From assembly GCA_012032975.1 (NCBI GenBank), contig JAAUPU010000150.1, positions 1-6,912 of the forward strand: a DNA stretch of 6,912 nucleotides. Reading direction: 5' to 3'. Positions 1-6,537 of this stretch are shown piece by piece. A program made the position numbers and the translations under genes. The notes beneath the pieces are model-generated. The model ran no database searches and was not told the origin of the DNA. It saw only the letters and a program-made list of their open reading frames with translations. Position 1 is the stretch's first letter. The number at the start of each line of letters is the position of its first letter. The stretch comes from Caldilineaceae bacterium. GTDB lineage: Bacteria > Chloroflexota > Anaerolineae > Caldilineales > Caldilineaceae.

Positions 1-288
1 CGAAGACCACGACTGGGGGGTGGCGTCGGGCTCGCATGACAGGCCTCGTGGCTTGCAGCGCGCCACGATTGCGTCCAGGGCGGCGCGCTGCTCGTCCGAA
101 ACGGCGGAAGGCCGGTCCGCGGTTGGAGCCATGCCGCGAATCCATTCGTGGATCAGGTCAATGCCCTCTTCGTCGATCACTTGACGCGCGTCTTCCTCAT
201 CCAGTTCGAGAAGCGGTTTGGCATACTCTACGTTCGCCTGGGAGAGTTCGTCCCATCGTGCCTGGTTGTACTGCGCTAGTTCATCCAT
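1..288 (-). CDS. Hypothetical protein, N-terminal part only (runs off the left edge)
   Basis: An open frame of 96 codons begins at an ATG on the minus strand (288-286) and leaves the window without a stop. A GGAG Shine-Dalgarno sequence sits 5 bases before the ATG, which supports this start. The protein begins MDELAQYNQARWDELSQAN and continues with an acidic, helical stretch rich in Glu and Asp. The first 40 or so residues remind me of the N-terminus of a class I SAM-dependent methyltransferase group (a DELAxYNxxRWxxL opening followed by LDLD-like residues). The glycine-rich SAM-binding motif expected soon after does not appear in the visible part in any frame, so that assignment is weak. It is divergent from the plus-strand membrane gene at 471 and shares a 182-base intergenic region with it. 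The gene itself is fairly likely; its function is unknown. Confidence 0.55.
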   Translation of the reverse strand, partial: MDELAQYNQARWDELSQANVEYAKPLLELDEEDARQVIDEEGIDLIHEWIRGMAPTADRPSAVSDEQRAALDAIVARCKPRGLSCEPDATPQSWSS

Positions 289-296
289 GTTTGCTC

Positions 297-307
297 CAGG
301 TTACCTG
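297..307. repeat. Short perfect palindrome CAGGTTACCTG in the divergent leader
   Basis: Five bases on each side pair around a single central T (CAGGT-T-ACCTG). It overlaps the Shine-Dalgarno region of the minus-strand gene starting at 288, so it could be an operator half or a small leader structure. Eleven bases is short enough to arise by chance. Confidence 0.2.
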
Positions 308-382
308 CTGAATGGAAGCGGACCGAATCGAATGTGTTGGTATGTGGCCGATGGGTTGGCGGTGCGCGCCAAAACCGTTGGC

Positions 383-411
383 TTGACGGGTGAGAACGTC
401 AATGCCATACT
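383..411 (+). promoter_or_regulatory. Predicted sigma70-type promoter with overlapping operator-like palindrome
   Basis: A -35 box TTGACG (383-388) is followed after 17 bases by a -10-like box CATACT (406-411), giving 5/6 and 4/6 matches to consensus at ideal spacing. The start of transcription would fall near 418, about 53 bases before the GTG at 471. The -35 box is one half of a perfect inverted repeat, TTGACG-N8-CGTCAA (383-402), whose second half lies in the -35/-10 spacer. That is the usual place for a repressor operator. No candidate regulator gene lies in the window. Confidence 0.45.
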
Positions 412-470
412 TGGGCGTAGACAAATCGCCCTCAACATCCCACCTGACCTGTCGCCAATTGGAGTTCATC

Positions 471-1349
471 GTGTCCACGTTTCTGCTTCGCACCTTCACG
501 TTTCTCGTGATGCCCTTGTTGTTTGCGACGGCTGCCACGCTTCTGGACAAGAAGGCCAACACCCGCGAACGGCGCATCGAAATCTTCCTGATCTACATGT
601 TTGCTTTTGGCGCGATCAGCGGCATCAGCAACTTTTTTGGCCACATCTTCGCCGCGGACGAAGTGGCCGCCGCCATCGGATGGGAGGCGGGCAGTCCGTT
701 CCAGTTGGAGATGGCCTTTGCCAACCTCTCCTACGGCGTGTTGGCGATCATCTGCATGGGCCGTCGAGATGGCTTCCGCGATGCAACGGTGATAGGCAGC
801 GCGATCCTCTCGGTGGGCGCGACGTTGGTGCATCTTTGGGATATTGCAGAGACCGGCAACCTGGCGCCCGGCAACACCGTCCAGAATGTCGTCAACCTGG
901 GCCGGCCCGCGATCCTGATCTGGCTGCTGCTGGCCAGCCATCGCTTGGAAAGGGCGCCCGGCGTCAGAAAGCGGTCTGCTGACTTTCGACCGCTGGCGGG
1001 GCAGCCAGATAGCCGTCGCCGGCCCAACTTCCGCGGGCGCCGGCATTGGGCTGGGCGTCGGGTTGATGACAGAGATGGGGCTGATCGGGCTGGTCATCGG
1101 CACAGCGGTGGGCATCGCAATCGGTCTCTATTCCCGGCCACAGTCAAGAGACCCAAACTCGCACGCGGAGATTGGCGACTAGAAATTGGAGACTGGCTGC
1201 ACCTCGATTCAGGCGGCGCATCCCGCCGATCTCCAACTGCTCGTCTCCAATCGCAATTCACCCCCGTCTCTCCCCCTCCACCACTCGCACAATCGCGGCC
1301 AAACTTGATTCGACATCCGCGTCGGTGGTTGCCCACGACGAGACGCTGA
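471..1349 (+). CDS. DUF6790-like integral membrane protein, with a probably frameshifted 3' end
   Basis: The frame is open from 390, but I place the start at GTG 471 because GGAG (461-464) lies 6 bases before it and the upstream codons look non-coding. Residues 1-165 (to about 965) form a typical small membrane protein with hydrophobic segments near 4-25, 38-60, 79-96, 105-125 and 140-156. Landmarks are SNFFGHIF (53-60), the IGWEAGSPFQ loop (69-78), AFANLSYGVL (82-91), a membrane His (121) and NLAPGN (130-135), which I associate with the DUF6790 family. That family is usually about this long and has no known function. After residue 165 the frame becomes Arg/Gly/Pro-rich and runs on to a TGA at 1347-1349, overlapping the 3' end of the convergent decarboxylase gene by 92 bases. 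That tail is very unlikely to be genuine. A one-base indel near 955-980 would switch to the frame that stops at 980-982, or into the hydrophobic frame ending at 1182. Trust the core and doubt everything after about 965. Confidence 0.7.
   Translation: MSTFLLRTFTFLVMPLLFATAATLLDKKANTRERRIEIFLIYMFAFGAISGISNFFGHIFAADEVAAAIGWEAGSPFQLEMAFANLSYGVLAIICMGRRDGFRDATVIGSAILSVGATLVHLWDIAETGNLAPGNTVQNVVNLGRPAILIWLLLASHRLERAPGVRKRSADFRPLAGQPDSRRRPNFRGRRHWAGRRVDDRDGADRAGHRHSGGHRNRSLFPATVKRPKLARGDWRLEIGDWLHLDSGGASRRSPTARLQSQFTPVSPPPPLAQSRPNLIRHPRRWLPTTRR
976..1182 (+). CDS. Glycine-rich hydrophobic small ORF (separate small protein or displaced C-terminus of the preceding gene)
   Basis: A second plus-strand frame, open from 919 to a TAG at 1180-1182, becomes protein-like from about 976. 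It contains a Trp/Arg segment (FDRWRGSQIAVAGP) and then about 35 residues of Gly/Ala/Ile/Leu-rich sequence with regular GxG spacing (GAGIGLGVGL, then GLVIGTAVGIAIGL), resembling a glycine-zipper membrane hairpin of one or two helices. It ends in a short polar tail. No ATG, GTG or TTG precedes the hydrophobic part: the first canonical starts are TTG 1063 and ATG 1066, in the middle of it. CTG 976 or CTG 979 are possible, and CTG 979 would overlap the TGA at 980-982 in a coupled CTGA arrangement. Either this is a translationally coupled small membrane protein whose start is damaged or unusual, or it is the C-terminus of the upstream DUF6790-like protein displaced by an indel. Function unknown. 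Confidence 0.4.
   Translation: MLTFDRWRGSQIAVAGPTSAGAGIGLGVGLMTEMGLIGLVIGTAVGIAIGLYSRPQSRDPNSHAEIGD
1168..1254. repeat. Imperfect 29-bp inverted repeat (ATTGGAGACT-type) between convergent genes
   Basis: The arm at 1168-1196 and the reverse complement of the arm at 1226-1254 agree at 22 of 29 positions. Both are built from short GAGATTGG / TTGGAGAC units. The 29-base loop is 1197-1225. The left arm overlaps the last codons of the small ORF ending at 1182, and the right arm ends 3 bases short of the decarboxylase stop region (1258). It could fold into a hairpin on either strand and serve as a bidirectional terminator for the converging genes, although no clear T-run follows. It also resembles dispersed ATTGGAGA repeats that I associate with Chloroflexota intergenic regions. 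Confidence 0.5.
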
Positions 1350-2611
1350 TGCGCATCGCCGCGCGTCCTTGCCAGACGGTGCCGCCGCACCAACAGGTGC
1401 CCTCATTCTGAACCGCAGCGATGACGCGGCGGGTCCGATCATCATCGCCAAAACTGACCAATACCTGGTTCAATTCCACTGCATTGAGGATTTCGTGGCC
1501 CGCTTCGGCCAGGCCGGCGGCAAAGCGTCGCGCCAACCGGCAATTGTCTTCGATCAGGTCAGCCAGCCCAGCGCGGCCCAGCGAGTGCAACGCGGCCCAA
1601 ATCTCGACGCCGCGCGCCCGCCGCGACATCTCCGGCGTGAAGTGGTACGGCTCGCGTTCGTCGCCCAGCCGCCAGATAGGCCCGCGCTAGTAGACATGGC
1701 CGCGGCCATGTGTTCTGGCTGGCGACAGAAGACCAGACCGCTGTCGTAGGGCACGTTGAGCCACTTGTGTGCATCGGTCGCCCAGGAGTCAGCCTGCTCC
1801 AACCCAACGACAAGATGGCGGGTTGAAGGCGCGGCCGCCGCCCACAGACCAAACGCGCCGTCAACATGCACCCATGCGCCCGCGGATTTGGCCTCTTCGC
1901 AGACCGCGCCGATCGGGTCGATGGCCCCCGTGTTGACATTGCCGGCCTGGAGGCAAACAATCGTCCTGTCATCGACCTCTGGCAGCCGTTCTGCACGCAG
2001 CCGACCTTGCCCATCCACGGGCACACGCACGACCCGTTCACGGCCCAGCCCCAACATGCCCAGCGCCTTGAGCAAGCTGACATGCACCTCGTCGCCGACC
2101 ACCACTTTCAGCGGCGGCGCGCCAAACAATCCATCCGCTTCCACGTTCCAGCCTGCGCGTTTGAGCAGAACATGGCGCGCCGCAGCCAATCCTGTGAAGT
2201 TGGCCAGGGTCGCGCCTGTCACAAAGCCACCGCCTGTGCCCGGCGGCAGGCCAAGCAGTTCCACCAGCCACTCCAGCGCTACTCCCTCTACTGTCGCGGT
2301 CAACGGCGACATAATCGTCATCGCGCCATTCTGATCCCATGCGCTGGCCAGCCAATTGGCAGCCACGCCGCGGGCAGGCTGCCGCCAGTGACAAAACCGA
2401 AATAGCGCCCGCCCGCGCTGGCGACCGTCGCCGGCGAATGCCCAACCAGTTCTGCGATCACCTCTGCTGGATCGACCGGCTGTTCTGGCATGGCTCGGCG
2501 CAGCGAAGCCAGCGCGGTCAGTGGCTCGTCGGCCGGCGCGACCCTTCGGGTGGCCAGACCATCCAAGTATTCTGCGGCATGGTGCGCCGTGTCGATCAGA
2601 AGCGTTTTCAT
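1258..2611 (-). CDS. Group II pyridoxal-phosphate-dependent decarboxylase (frameshifted in this assembly)
   Basis: This is an amino-acid decarboxylase of the PF00282 fold (aromatic-amino-acid, glutamate, diaminobutyrate type), sometimes named as an aspartate-aminotransferase-family protein. The substrate cannot be read from sequence. It starts at ATG 2611 and ends at TGA 1260-1258. Three frames must be joined: 2611 to about 2368, about 2366 to 1684, and about 1663 to 1258, with a six-residue bridge in the third frame between them. Repair needs one added base near 2366-2370 and removal of one C from each CCC run at 1681-1683 and 1664-1666. This gives exactly 451 codons (450 aa). In repaired numbering, YFGFVTGG is at 70-77, the cofactor-stacking His is likely H177 (GDEVHVS), the PLP-nitrogen Asp is D251 in HVDGAFGLWA, and the Schiff-base Lys is K283 in TDAHKWLNVPYDSG. 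PYHFTPEMSRRARGVEIW follows at 321-338. All key residues are present, so the enzyme is probably functional and the shifts probably artefacts. No good Shine-Dalgarno sequence is visible. It lies 37 bases downstream of the propeller gene, probably in the same transcript. Confidence 0.85.
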
Positions 2612-2648
2612 GGCGAGCGACTTTTTGTGTGGGACCGCAACCGTCGGA

Positions 2649-3298
2649 TCAAAGCCTCAGGACCGGTTCGAGAGGCAACCGGCAGATCGCGCCGTCGTGG
2701 GCGTCGCAATACCAGAACTCGCCTTGCCAGAGCGTCATGCCATGCGGCTCTGGCAGTGGTTCAGGCAGATCGATCTGGCCGAGGATCGCACCGTTGGTCG
2801 TATCGAGGTGGAAGATGCCGCGCAGATTGGTCTCGACGCACCAGAGGTTGTCGCCATCCCAGGCGAGGCCGTGGGGGCGGTTGCCGGCGCGGGGAAACGA
2901 TGCACAATCTCGAAGCCGTGGCTGACGTCCACTTGGTAGATGGTGGCCGAGGGCGGGTTGGCGACCCAGAGCTTGCCCGCGTGCCACTCCAACCCATGTG
3001 CGCCCGTTGCGGAGGGATCGGGCGAAGGGAAAGAGGCCAGCGTTTCACCGGTGTTGCGGTCGATCTTGAGGATCTCGCGGCTGTAGGTTGATGTCAGCCA
3101 GAGTGCATCGCCATCGTCGGTGATGCCACTGCCCTTGTTCGATGCAGTCTCCAGCGTGCGCAGCACCTTGCCCGCATAGCTGACCAGATGGACCTGGTTG
3201 GTGATCTGGTCGAGAATCCACAGCCCCTCTGCCGTGGCTTGCATGCCGTTGGGCTGGGGGCCTGGCGCTTGAAACACGGTCTCCACCTGAATGGTCAT
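2649..3298 (-). CDS. Five-repeat beta-propeller protein, SMP-30/Vgb-like (one frameshift)
   Basis: The start is ATG 3298, chosen because AAGGAG (3310-3305) lies 6 bases before it; the stop is TGA 2651-2649. One frameshift near 2876-2897 splits the gene. Adding one base restores HRFPAPGNRPHGLAWDG and a 217-codon frame (216 aa). About five propeller blades can be seen, each with a G-x-x-LW core followed by an I-x-x-(I/V)D-x-x-TG turn: AEGLWILDQ, GDALWLTSTYSREILKIDRNTG, AGKLWVANPPSATIYQVD, GDNLWCVETN...IFHLDTTNG, and QGEFWYCDAHDGAICRL. PNGM, AHGLEW and PHGLAW motifs open the blades. This matches streptogramin-lyase/SMP-30/gluconolactonase-type propellers, or the glutamine-cyclotransferase-like group. 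There is no signal peptide, so a cytoplasmic role is likely. It is short for a six- or seven-blade propeller, and I cannot assign a reaction. The next gene downstream is the PLP decarboxylase, 37 bases away. Confidence 0.8.
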
Positions 3299-3304
3299 TT
3301 GCAT

Positions 3305-3310
3305 CTCCTT
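3305..3310 (-). promoter_or_regulatory. Shine-Dalgarno sequence fixing the beta-propeller start
   Basis: The minus strand reads AAGGAG, six bases before ATG 3298. An in-frame ATG two codons earlier (3304-3302) directly abuts the AAGGAG, and other in-frame upstream starts (to 3406) lie inside the palindromic repeat. Both make 3298 the better choice. Confidence 0.65.
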
Positions 3311-3347
3311 GTGGTTGTGGGTTGGTAGTAGGCGTCTGTCTATTTTG

Positions 3348-3413
3348 CCACGAATTAGACGAATTGCACGAATTATTGTCGTTTCTAATTCGTGTAATTC
3401 GTGCAATTCGTGG
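3348..3413. repeat. Large palindromic repeat with period-9 ACGAATT units
   Basis: Two 28-base arms (3348-3375 and 3386-3413) are inverted copies with 25 of 28 matches, separated by a 10-base loop. Each arm contains three ACGAATT units (AATTCGT on the other arm) at a strict 9-base period: 3350, 3359 and 3368, then 3387, 3396 and 3405. It lies between the stop of the sulfatase gene (3446) and the start of the propeller gene (3298). A T-run (GCTGTTTTT) follows it on the plus strand, but no plus-strand gene needs terminating; on the minus strand only CAAAATAG follows. I read it as a dispersed REP- or MITE-like element that may also act as a transcription attenuator or mRNA end. I recall similar ACGAATT palindromes in many environmental genomes, but cannot check here. 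Confidence 0.8.
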
Positions 3414-3445
3414 CTGTTTTTCCACTTGTCTTCACGTTGGCCTGG

Positions 3446-4885
3446 CTAGCCTGCGAAGCCGCGCGGGTCGATGTCGAAGGGGGTGACGTCGCTGGTTTCG
3501 ACAAGCCAGTCGAGGATACGTTGCTCCAGCTTGCGCTGGATGGCTGTGTAGTCCGAGGCGCCGTAAACGTTTTGCAATTCGCGCGGGTCGAGCGCGCGGT
3601 CATACAACTCGCACTGACCGTGAGGCCGGTGGATATAGGTGTGGCTCACCGTGCGAACCGCGACGACGCGACCGACACTGTCCGGGTGTTCCTGCTGCTG
3701 CACCCCTTTGGGGAAGTAGATGTTGCCCGCGTCGCGCGCAAATTGATCCCGGTCTGGCTTTCCCTCGAAGCAGTGGGGTTCGTGGCGCGCATAGCCCCCC
3801 TCTGTGAAGGCGGCTCGTGTGGGGTCGCCGCTTTCACCATGCAGTTGACGCACATAGCTGCGCGCAAAGTGGCTGTGCCGGGCTTCAACGCCGGCTTGCT
3901 CCAACGTGGTGGCCATCACATCAAAGAGCTCCACCGGCTCGGCGACCACATGGCCAGCCGCGCCGTCCGGCGTGCGCACGATCAGCGGCACGCGGGTGAT
4001 GATCTCTTCGCACGCGCTGGGCCACTTTTCGACCAGGCCATAGTCGCCCGCGTAGTCGCCGTGGTCGGATGTCACAGTCACGGTCGTCGAATCAGCCAGA
4101 CCAGCCGCATCCAGTTCGTTGAGCAGTTGTCCCAGCAGGTGGTCGACAAAGCCGGTCATGCCCAGATAGACGGCCTGAATCTTGCGCAAAAGCACGCTCT
4201 GTTCGTCCTCGCTCATCCGGTCAAGACGCCGATACTGGCGGATCAACGCATGGTGGTCGGGTCGATTCCGCAGATCAGCGGGGCGCAGCGGCGGCAAGTC
4301 ATCGGGGTCGATGAGGTCGTGCCACGGCTGGGGCGCGGAGTAAGGACAGTGGGGAAAGGTCAGCGGCAGATAGAGGACAAATGGCTCCGGTGGCTTGCTG
4401 CGCAGGAAATCGATGGCGGCCTGCACGTTGGCGTAGTCGCCATGTTCTGCCAGCGGCCCGTCATAGGCGTCATAGAGAAAACTGTAATAGCGCGGGTCAT
4501 CGCGTGTGAACGGGTTCTGGCCGAACATCCGCTGCCCGCGACGTTCAGCCACGGTGACGCTGTCAGCCAGGCTGGCTGTGGCGAGCAGATCGTTTTTGCC
4601 GAACCACATGACCTGGTAGCCGGCCTGTTTGAGAGTGCGCAGCAGGTTGGGTTCGTCGGGCCGCAGCAGGTGCCAGAGCGTGCGATGACCGCGCACATGG
4701 GGGTACCAGCCGGTCATCATGCTGCAACGCGAGGGGGTGCAGACCGAATGTTGGACATGGCACTGGTCGAAACGGACGCCTTGCGCGGCCAGTGCATCCA
4801 TGTTGGGCGTCGGCGCCAACGGATGACCATAACTGCCGACACTCTCGGCGCGCAGTTCGTCGGGCATAAAGATGATGAAGTTCAT
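3446..4885 (-). CDS. Type I sulfatase (alkaline-phosphatase superfamily, formylglycine-dependent)
   Basis: This is an intact 479-residue protein of the S1 sulfatase family, hydrolysing sulfate esters (or possibly phosphonate/phosphate esters) on an unknown substrate. It opens MNFIIFMPDELRAESVGSYG with a metal-binding Asp (D9) and no signal peptide, so it is likely cytoplasmic. The Cys-type formylglycine signature CTPSR has its modifiable Cys at C49 and Arg at R53, followed by MTGWYPHVRGH (57-67). Other active-site landmarks are K97 in FGKND, H179 in FPHCPY, and SDHGDYAGDYGLVEKW (273-288) with D274, H275 and K287. In many sulfatases the K97 motif reads GKWH; here it is GKND, which may mark a subfamily. 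The C-terminal region (about 425-479) holds YDRALDPRELQNVYG, the usual closing motif. A Shine-Dalgarno sequence is not evident before ATG 4885. It is the only metabolic gene in the window with no frameshift. Maturation would need a formylglycine-generating enzyme or anSME encoded elsewhere. Confidence 0.93.
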   Translation of the reverse strand: MNFIIFMPDELRAESVGSYGHPLAPTPNMDALAAQGVRFDQCHVQHSVCTPSRCSMMTGWYPHVRGHRTLWHLLRPDEPNLLRTLKQAGYQVMWFGKNDLLATASLADSVTVAERRGQRMFGQNPFTRDDPRYYSFLYDAYDGPLAEHGDYANVQAAIDFLRSKPPEPFVLYLPLTFPHCPYSAPQPWHDLIDPDDLPPLRPADLRNRPDHHALIRQYRRLDRMSEDEQSVLLRKIQAVYLGMTGFVDHLLGQLLNELDAAGLADSTTVTVTSDHGDYAGDYGLVEKWPSACEEIITRVPLIVRTPDGAAGHVVAEPVELFDVMATTLEQAGVEARHSHFARSYVRQLHGESGDPTRAAFTEGGYARHEPHCFEGKPDRDQFARDAGNIYFPKGVQQQEHPDSVGRVVAVRTVSHTYIHRPHGQCELYDRALDPRELQNVYGASDYTAIQRKLEQRILDWLVETSDVTPFDIDPRGFAG

Positions 4886-4920
4886 GGCAAATGGAGACTG
4901 CTGACCGGTGGATGGTTGAA

Positions 4921-4964
4921 CTGTGACTGGTGAATTGTGAACGTCACCTGTTCACCAGTCACAG
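4921..4964. repeat. Perfect 14-bp inverted repeat, candidate hairpin between GH4 and sulfatase genes
   Basis: The arms CTGTGACTGGTGAA (4921-4934) and TTCACCAGTCACAG (4951-4964) are perfect inverted copies around a 16-base loop, which itself contains further GTGAA/TTCAC-like pieces. It starts 12 bases beyond the GH4 stop (4976) on the minus strand, so it would form at the 3' end of the GH4 transcript and about 36 bases upstream of the sulfatase ATG. No T-run of terminator quality follows, so it may be a 3'-end stabilising hairpin, an attenuator, or another dispersed palindrome. Nearby 4889-4903 (AAATGGAGACTGCTG) resembles 1182-1200. Confidence 0.65.
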
Positions 4965-4975
4965 GTGGCAATTTC

Positions 4976-6511
4976 TTAGGCAGGCTGTTTCATGGGGCGC
5001 GCGCTTCTGGCCTTTTCCAGGGCGTCCATCTCTTCGACGCTCTTGTTGGGGAGGCGGCCGCGCCGGCCCAATCGGTGCGCAGCGTGACGCGCGTGCCGTT
5101 ACGTTCAGCCGCAGCAAGACGCTCGGCTGCCGCGGGAATCTCGTCTCGATATTGGGGCAGCCACTGGGCTTGCGCCACCAACATTTCGTCGGTCATCTGC
5201 CAGATCTCTTCGGGGTTGCAGACCGCCGCGGTGAGCGGGTCGTGGAGCATGGCCTGCTTGAGCAGCGTCACATCGCCATGCACCGCGGCCTCCATGCCCA
5301 TCTGCTGGACGCGCACGGTGGCGGAACAGGTGGCCGCGCAGGCCAGCGGCAGGTCGCCCACCACGGCATGTTGAGGCCGTTGATATCCACATAGCCGGGG
5401 ATTTCGATGACACAGCCATCGGGCAGATTGGTGATCTGGCCCCGGTTGAGCATGTTAAAGTGGCCCCGGTAGATGCGTCCGGTCTCCAGCCCTTCGATGA
5501 TGTGCGAGCCATGTTCGACGCTGCGGTTTTCGGGTGCGATGACGGGCGGCGCTTCGTTGAGCCACTTGGGGAAGTCGGTCTCGAACCAGTTGCGACGGTC
5601 TGTGCAGTGGCGCAAGTAGCCGCCAGTTTCGCCGTTGATCCAGTCGGAGAGGTCGATCCATTGGTTGATCTCGTCAGGCCGTTTGCGATACCAGGGCACA
5701 TATTCGCTGACGTGGCCGTTGGACTCGGTGGTGTAATAGCCAAAACGGCGGATCATGTCGATGCGCACCTTCTCGGTCTCGCGATATTTGGGGTGCCCAT
5801 CGAAAAGCTCCAACATGCGCGGGATCATGTCCATGCCCGCGCCACCTGGACCTTAACGTACCAGGTCTGGTGGTTGATGCCCGCGCAGACGATGTCCACA
5901 TCCTCGCGCGTCACCCCTTCTTCCGCGCCGATCAGCCCCTCTTTTCTGGCCCACACTTCGATGCAGTTGGCGATCTCTTTGTGACCGTTTTGCACGCCAT
6001 GACAGAGGCCGACGGTGCGCACGCCGCCATAGCTGTTGCAGGCCCAGACATTCATGGCCATGGGGTTGGAATAGTTGAGGAAGAGCGCGTCGGCCGCGCC
6101 GACCTCGCGAATGTCCTGGCAGATGTTGAGCAGCGCGGGGATGGTGCGCTGTGCATACATGATGCCGCCGGCGCAGATGGTGTCGCCCACGCACTGGTCG
6201 ATGCCATACTTGAGCGGGATGTCGATGTCCGACTGAAATGCTTCGAGACCGCCCTGGCGAATCATGCTGAAAACATAGTCCGCGCCGGTGATCGCCTCGC
6301 GCTGGTCGGTGGTGTGGGAGATGGTCGCGGGCAGGCCGTTGGCGTCGATGTCGCGCTGGGCCAACTGGGCGATCATCTCCAGGTTGGGCGCCGAGATATC
6401 CATAAACGCAAAGTGGGTGTCGGCCAGTTCGGGGACTGCGAGAATATCCTGCATCAATTTGCGGGTAAAGCCGATGGAGCCGGCGCCGATCATGGCGACC
6501 TTGATGGGCAT
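4976..6511 (-). CDS. GH4 NAD+/Mn2+-dependent alpha-glycosidase, MelA/AglA-like (three frameshifts in this assembly)
   Basis: Glycoside hydrolase family 4 enzymes cleave glycosides by an NAD+-dependent oxidation-elimination mechanism with Mn2+; this one most resembles alpha-galactosidase/alpha-glucosidase members, acting in the cytoplasm. It starts at ATG 6511, with AGGAG at 6525-6521 nine bases before. N-terminal features are the dinucleotide motif GAGSIG (9-14), MDIS (37-40, ribose-binding Asp), QCVGDTICAGG (106-116), NYSNP (146-150), the metal-ligand Cys in CHGVQ (170-174) and His in GINH (211-214). The CHxV type points to non-phosphorylated alpha-glycosides. The frame breaks near 5842-5846, 5361-5366 and 5055-5062; each needs one added base, giving MDMIPRML...NMPVVGDLPL...DWAGAGRLPNKSVEEM and a TAA at 4978-4976. 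Repaired length is exactly 513 codons (512 aa), slightly above the usual 430-490. All catalytic motifs are present, so artefactual frameshifts are more likely than a dead gene. Specific substrate is unproven. Confidence 0.88.
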
Positions 6512-6537
6512 TGGGTCTCTCTCCTATAAGGTAGTTG

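Noticed and set aside
218..982. A 254-codon plus-strand frame overlapping the membrane-protein gene
   Set aside because: Its translation is His/Arg/Pro-rich without membrane segments, whereas the neighbouring frame from 471 shows clear transmembrane helices and a Shine-Dalgarno sequence. Only its TGA at 980-982 may matter, as a possible original stop.
1756..2405. Plus-strand frames of 179-192 codons opposite the decarboxylase
   Set aside because: They are Ser/Thr/Pro-rich antisense shadows of a gene with a readable PLP-lysine motif.
3348..3413. Palindrome as a CRISPR repeat or classical rho-independent terminator of the sulfatase
   Set aside because: There is a single copy with no spacers, and on the minus strand no T-run follows the stem.
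3401..4933. A 510-codon open frame on the plus strand, longer than the sulfatase it overlaps
   Set aside because: It is antisense to the sulfatase gene, has no recognisable domain, and exists because GC-rich codons on the minus strand leave few stops in this frame. The minus-strand protein carries the complete formylglycine and metal-binding motifs.
5458..5470. Programmed ribosomal frameshifting as the explanation for the split genes
   Set aside because: The shifts occur at unrelated sites, in both directions, without slippery heptamers, and up to three per gene; sequencing indels explain them more simply.
5870..6529. A plus-strand frame of 219 codons opposite the GH4 gene
   Set aside because: It is antisense to the GH4 N-terminal half, whose NAD, Cys and His motifs are all readable on the minus strand; the plus-strand translation is Ala/Asp/Gly-rich shadow sequence.
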